Positions 4,952 to 6,879 of a stretch of 6,879 nt of DNA are shown here, one piece after another (position 1 is the stretch's first letter; every line of letters starts with the position of its first letter). The notes under the pieces were generated by a model. It searched no databases. It saw only the letters and a program-made list of their open reading frames with translations, and was not told the DNA's origin. A program made the translations under genes and the position numbers. Origin of the DNA: Pseudomonadota bacterium (GTDB lineage Bacteria; Myxococcota; Myxococcia; Myxococcales; Myxococcaceae); assembly GCA_023424585.1 (NCBI GenBank), contig JAFADT010000456.1, positions 1-6,879 on the forward strand, given 5' to 3'.

Positions 4952-5476
4952 ATGGCGTGCCCCCAGCGCCTGACGCTGCCGTACCCGCCCAGCACCAACC
5001 GGTACTGGCGCATCTTCCGCGGCCACGCCGTCCGCAGCGCCGAGGCAACGGCCTACAAGCGCGCTGTCTCGGCGGTCTGCATCCAGGCCGGAGTCGACCT
5101 GCTCTCGGGCCCCGTGGCGCTCGAGGTGCGGCTGTACCGGCCCCGGAAGTCGGGGGACCTCGACAACCGCCTAAAGGTCCTGCTGGACGCCCTCCAGGGG
5201 CACCTCTACGCCGACGACGCGCAGGTGGTTGAGCTTCACGCCTTCCGCCAGGACGACAAGGCGGCGCCCCGCGTCGAGCTCGTCCTCCGGCCCGCTGGGC
5301 AGCCCCAGGACGCTTCGGGGCTACCAGCCCCCACCCCCGGGCCGTCCGAAGCGACGGCGGCCCCGCCACGGCCGCCACGCGCGAAGTCTGCCGGGGTGCA
5401 GCGCCAGCCGAAGTCCACCCAGAAGGACTGGAAGGGCCTCGCGCCCGCCAGTTACCCAGCGAAGGAGGAGCCATGA
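4952..5476 (+). CDS. rusA: RusA-family Holliday junction resolvase with extended C-terminus
   Basis: Residues 5-114 match RusA, a Mg-dependent dimeric endonuclease that cuts four-way junctions during phage recombination and replication. Visible are the N-terminal strand LTLPYPPSTNRYWR (7-20), the conserved GDLDNRLKVLLDAL (68-81) and YADDAQVVEL (86-95). By comparison with E. coli RusA (Asp70, Asp72 and Asp91 essential), Asp69, Asp71 and Asp88 or Asp89 should bind the metal, with Lys75 nearby, so the enzyme looks active. RusA is normally about 120 residues; this one is 174 because of a Pro/Ala/Lys-rich, probably disordered tail (about 115-174). The start is ATG at 4952, one base after the previous stop; no strong Shine-Dalgarno. 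Two paralogous zinc-ribbon genes flank it. Confidence 0.92.
   Translation: MACPQRLTLPYPPSTNRYWRIFRGHAVRSAEATAYKRAVSAVCIQAGVDLLSGPVALEVRLYRPRKSGDLDNRLKVLLDALQGHLYADDAQVVELHAFRQDDKAAPRVELVLRPAGQPQDASGLPAPTPGPSEATAAPPRPPRAKSAGVQRQPKSTQKDWKGLAPASYPAKEEP
5462..5470 (+). promoter_or_regulatory. Strong ribosome binding site for the gene at 5473
   Basis: AAGGAGGAG ends two bases before the ATG, with its AGGAG core four to eight bases upstream. It lies inside the last codons of rusA and is among the strongest Shine-Dalgarno sequences in the window. Confidence 0.6.
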
Positions 5477-5874
5477 CGTGCAGCAAGGAGGGCAGGGTGT
5501 GCCACTGTGGCAACCCGGTGCCGGACACCAGGGGGCGGCGCGGAGCCCCGCGGCGGTGGTGCAGTCGGCGGTGCGCAGTGGTCGCGTCCAACCGCGGGCT
5601 CGCGTTCCGGCGGGTGCCGAACGGGCAGGGGCGACAGACGGACGTCACCCAGGCCGAGTTCGAGTACTGCCGGCCGGAGGGGATGACGCGCGAGGAGGCG
5701 CGGGCCCGCCGCTACCGCATCGCCGCGGACATGCTGCGCGCGGGCCACTCCGCGGCCGAGGTGATGGAGCGCTTCGGCGAGTCCGGCATCTCCCTCGAGG
5801 ACGTGTGTCGCGTCCACGGCGTGAGCCTCCCCTCCAAGGGTGGCCACCTCCCCGCCGGCCTCCCCTCCTGGTGA
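5473..5874 (+). CDS. Small zinc-ribbon-like protein with C-terminal helical domain (copy 2)
   Basis: A 133-residue paralogue of the gene at 4576. The Cys cluster is Cys10-His-Cys12-Gly-Asn ... W-Cys30-Ser-x2-Cys34 (C-x-C-x17-C-x3-C), preceded by Met-Thr-Cys. The segments CHCGNPV, GRRGAP, RRWCS..CA and GLAFRRV align directly with copy 1; the middle (about 47-75) is unrelated in sequence, and the C-terminus (82-120: RIAADMLRAGHSAAEVMERFGESGISLEDVCRVHGVSLP) again looks like an HTH. DNA-binding is a reasonable inference from the ribbon plus HTH; its target is unknown. The ATG at 5473 overlaps the rusA stop as ATGA. Confidence 0.82.
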   Translation: MTCSKEGRVCHCGNPVPDTRGRRGAPRRWCSRRCAVVASNRGLAFRRVPNGQGRQTDVTQAEFEYCRPEGMTREEARARRYRIAADMLRAGHSAAEVMERFGESGISLEDVCRVHGVSLPSKGGHLPAGLPSW

Positions 5875-5878
5875 CGCC

Positions 5879-6565
5879 ATGGCTTGCTCTGCTCAACAGC
5901 GGCCCGACGGGCCCCTCACTGCCGAGCGGCAGGAGTTGGTCCGGCAGTGGATGCCGTACGCGCGACGCCTCGCGTCCCGCTACCAGCGGCGCCACGCTGG
6001 GCTCGCTGCCCACGCCGAGGACCTGCGGGCCGCGGCGTGGCTCGGGCTCGTGGTGGCCGCGCGGCGTTGGGAGTCAACCCGTGCGCCCTTCGTCACCGTG
6101 GCAGCGTGGTGGGTGCGCGCGGCGATGCAGCGGTACTTCGCCCGGAGCGTCTACGCCGTCCCCCTCTCCAAGAAGGCCAGCTTCGACGAGTTGCGCGCCG
6201 CCTCCCTCAACACCACCGTCGTCACGGGGCCGGGCGGGGACGCCGTGGAGTGGCAGGAGCATCTCCCCGCCGCGGAGGCGGATGTCGCCCTGGAGGAGCG
6301 CCTCGACGCAGAACTCCACGGGGCCTGGCTGATGCGGACCGCCCGGCGCGAGGTGGTGCGGCGCATGTGCCGGAAGGGCAGCCGCGAGGAGGCGTCCCGG
6401 CTCGCCGCGCGCGCCTTCCTGGAGCGGCAGCGCGACGACACCCCCGTGGCCGTGCTCGCGGAGCGCTACGGGGTGTCGCGCCAGGCGATGGACGTGGCGT
6501 TGAAGAAGGCCGGGGCCGCCTTCGAGGCCTGGGCTGCGGAAGTCCGCGGGGAGGGAGCGCCATGA
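5879..6565 (+). CDS. Sigma-70-family RNA polymerase sigma factor (phage)
   Basis: A 228-residue sigma factor. Region 2 spans about 20-90: LVRQWMPYARRLASRYQRR (core-polymerase-binding helix), AEDLRAAAWLGLVVAARRWES (2.2) and FVTVAAWWVRAAMQRYF (71-87; regions 2.3-2.4, promoter opening and -10 recognition, with the typical paired Trp77-Trp78). A linker with a Pro/Ser patch and an E-W-x-E-x-L-P motif follows (95-135), and region 4 is an HTH at about 185-213 (DTPVAVLAERYGVSRQAMDVALKKAG) that would read a -35 element. Region 1.1 is absent. It could redirect host polymerase to later phage genes. The ATG at 5879 is four bases after the previous stop and lacks a clear Shine-Dalgarno; a GTG at 5840 is an alternative, but the ATG gives the Met-Ala-Cys start shared by neighbours. 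Confidence 0.9.
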   Translation: MACSAQQRPDGPLTAERQELVRQWMPYARRLASRYQRRHAGLAAHAEDLRAAAWLGLVVAARRWESTRAPFVTVAAWWVRAAMQRYFARSVYAVPLSKKASFDELRAASLNTTVVTGPGGDAVEWQEHLPAAEADVALEERLDAELHGAWLMRTARREVVRRMCRKGSREEASRLAARAFLERQRDDTPVAVLAERYGVSRQAMDVALKKAGAAFEAWAAEVRGEGAP

Positions 6566-6849
6566 CGTGCCCGGCACCGCAGGTGGAGTGCAGCCAGGAG
6601 GACTGCCACGAGCCCGCGCGCCGCTCCGGGCTGTGCTGGGGGCACCTCAAGCAGCGCCAGCGCAAGCAGGTGCTGGGGGAGAAGCGGGAGCGCGGACGCG
6701 GGCTGAAGGCCGTCTTCCTCGAGTCCATCTACGACCTCGTCGAGGTGGACGCGAGCGACAAGCGGCAGTGGGACCTGGCCTGGAAGCGGGTGCGCATGGC
6801 CGCCCGGCGCTACGTGAAGGCGCGGAAGCCACACGACAGGTACCGCTGA
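6562..6849 (+). CDS. Small Cys/His protein, 95 aa
   Basis: The N-terminus carries C-x4-C-x9-C-x2-H (Cys10, Cys15, Cys25, His28), in CSQEDCHEPARRSGLCWGH, followed by a very basic LKQRQRKQ segment. This matches a small zinc-finger motif common in phage proteins and some HNH-type nucleases, but no HNH catalytic His-Asn-His follows, so nuclease activity is not supported. The rest (42-95) is charged and probably helical, with a Trp-rich WDLAWKRVRMAARRYVK stretch near the end. The start ATG overlaps the sigma-factor stop (ATGA), preceded by GGGGAGGGAG at 6548-6557. Its coupling to the sigma gene raises the possibility that it assists or regulates that factor; this is only positional inference. Confidence 0.8.
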   Translation: MTCPAPQVECSQEDCHEPARRSGLCWGHLKQRQRKQVLGEKRERGRGLKAVFLESIYDLVEVDASDKRQWDLAWKRVRMAARRYVKARKPHDRYR

Positions 6850-6861
6850 AGCATCTGCACC

Positions 6862-6879
6862 ATGTCCACACCCGGCCTG
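6862..6879 (+). CDS. Possible start of a further gene (truncated by window end)
   Basis: An ATG twelve bases after the preceding stop opens a frame reading MSTPGL to the window edge. There is no clear Shine-Dalgarno, and six codons are too few for any identification. Confidence 0.3.

Noticed and set aside
3922..5013. A 363-codon minus-strand frame
   Set aside because: Antisense shadow of well-supported genes, with Arg/His-rich composition and no recognisable domain.
5301..5331. Inverted repeats AGCCCC/GGGGCT in the rusA tail
   Set aside because: Two alternative short stems (5301-5306 or 5326-5331 with 5317-5322), expected from Pro/Ala codons in GC-rich DNA; no further context supports a function.
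4215..5648. A 477-codon open frame on the minus strand
   Set aside because: It lies opposite the SLOG, zinc-ribbon and RusA genes, which have clear family motifs; its product is Arg/Pro/Ser-rich low complexity, typical of antisense frames in high-GC DNA.
5229..6332. A 367-codon plus-strand frame overlapping rusA, the zinc-ribbon and the sigma gene
   Set aside because: Out of frame with three supported genes and of Pro/Arg/Ser-rich composition; no start signal.

Overview
The window is a compact, entirely plus-strand gene block of very high GC content (roughly 70% by eye, strongly GC-ending codons). It looks like the replication/early-to-middle module of a tailed bacteriophage or prophage. The GC content and protein flavour fit a Myxococcota host (Myxococcus/Corallococcus-like), but this is an impression and not a demonstrated assignment. 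No integrase, structural gene, tRNA or insertion sequence is visible, so a free phage cannot be told from a prophage.

Layout: (1) 8-1618, a C5-cytosine DNA methyltransferase whose target-recognition region is built from six ~35-residue repeats; (2) 1615-1971, a small unknown protein; (3) 1976-2965, an O/DnaT-like phage replication initiator containing a dense DNA repeat cluster (ten AAGCCTT/AAGGCTT heptamers on a 12-bp pitch, six tandem CCAGAnn heptamers and two hairpins) that I infer to be the replication origin; (4) 2962-3759, a DnaC/IstB-type AAA+ helicase loader; (5) 3756-4118, a small HTH plus Cys/His protein; (6) 4115-4576, a DUF2493/SLOG-like nucleotide-binding protein; (7) 4576-4950, a small zinc-ribbon-like protein; (8) 4952-5476, a RusA Holliday-junction resolvase with a long Pro/Ala tail; (9) 5473-5874, a second zinc-ribbon protein paralogous to (7); (10) 5879-6565, a sigma-70-family factor; (11) 6562-6849, a small Cys/His protein; and (12) perhaps the first codons of another gene at 6862.

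The ten junctions between the eleven complete genes are almost all overlaps: six are 4-base ATGA/GTGA, one is TGATG, and the other three leave 1 or 4 bases. The block is therefore probably one translationally coupled transcript whose promoter lies upstream of base 1. No stretch over 300 bases lacks a gene, and no terminator was found.

Functionally the order initiator - helicase loader - small zinc proteins with a resolvase - transcription regulator parallels O-P-ninR-Q of lambdoid phages, with a sigma factor where lambda has the antiterminator Q. Two points stand out: the origin-like repeat architecture inside the initiator gene, and a shared start signature in which seven of the eleven complete genes begin Met-(Thr/Ala/Ser)-Cys with an invariant TGC third codon.
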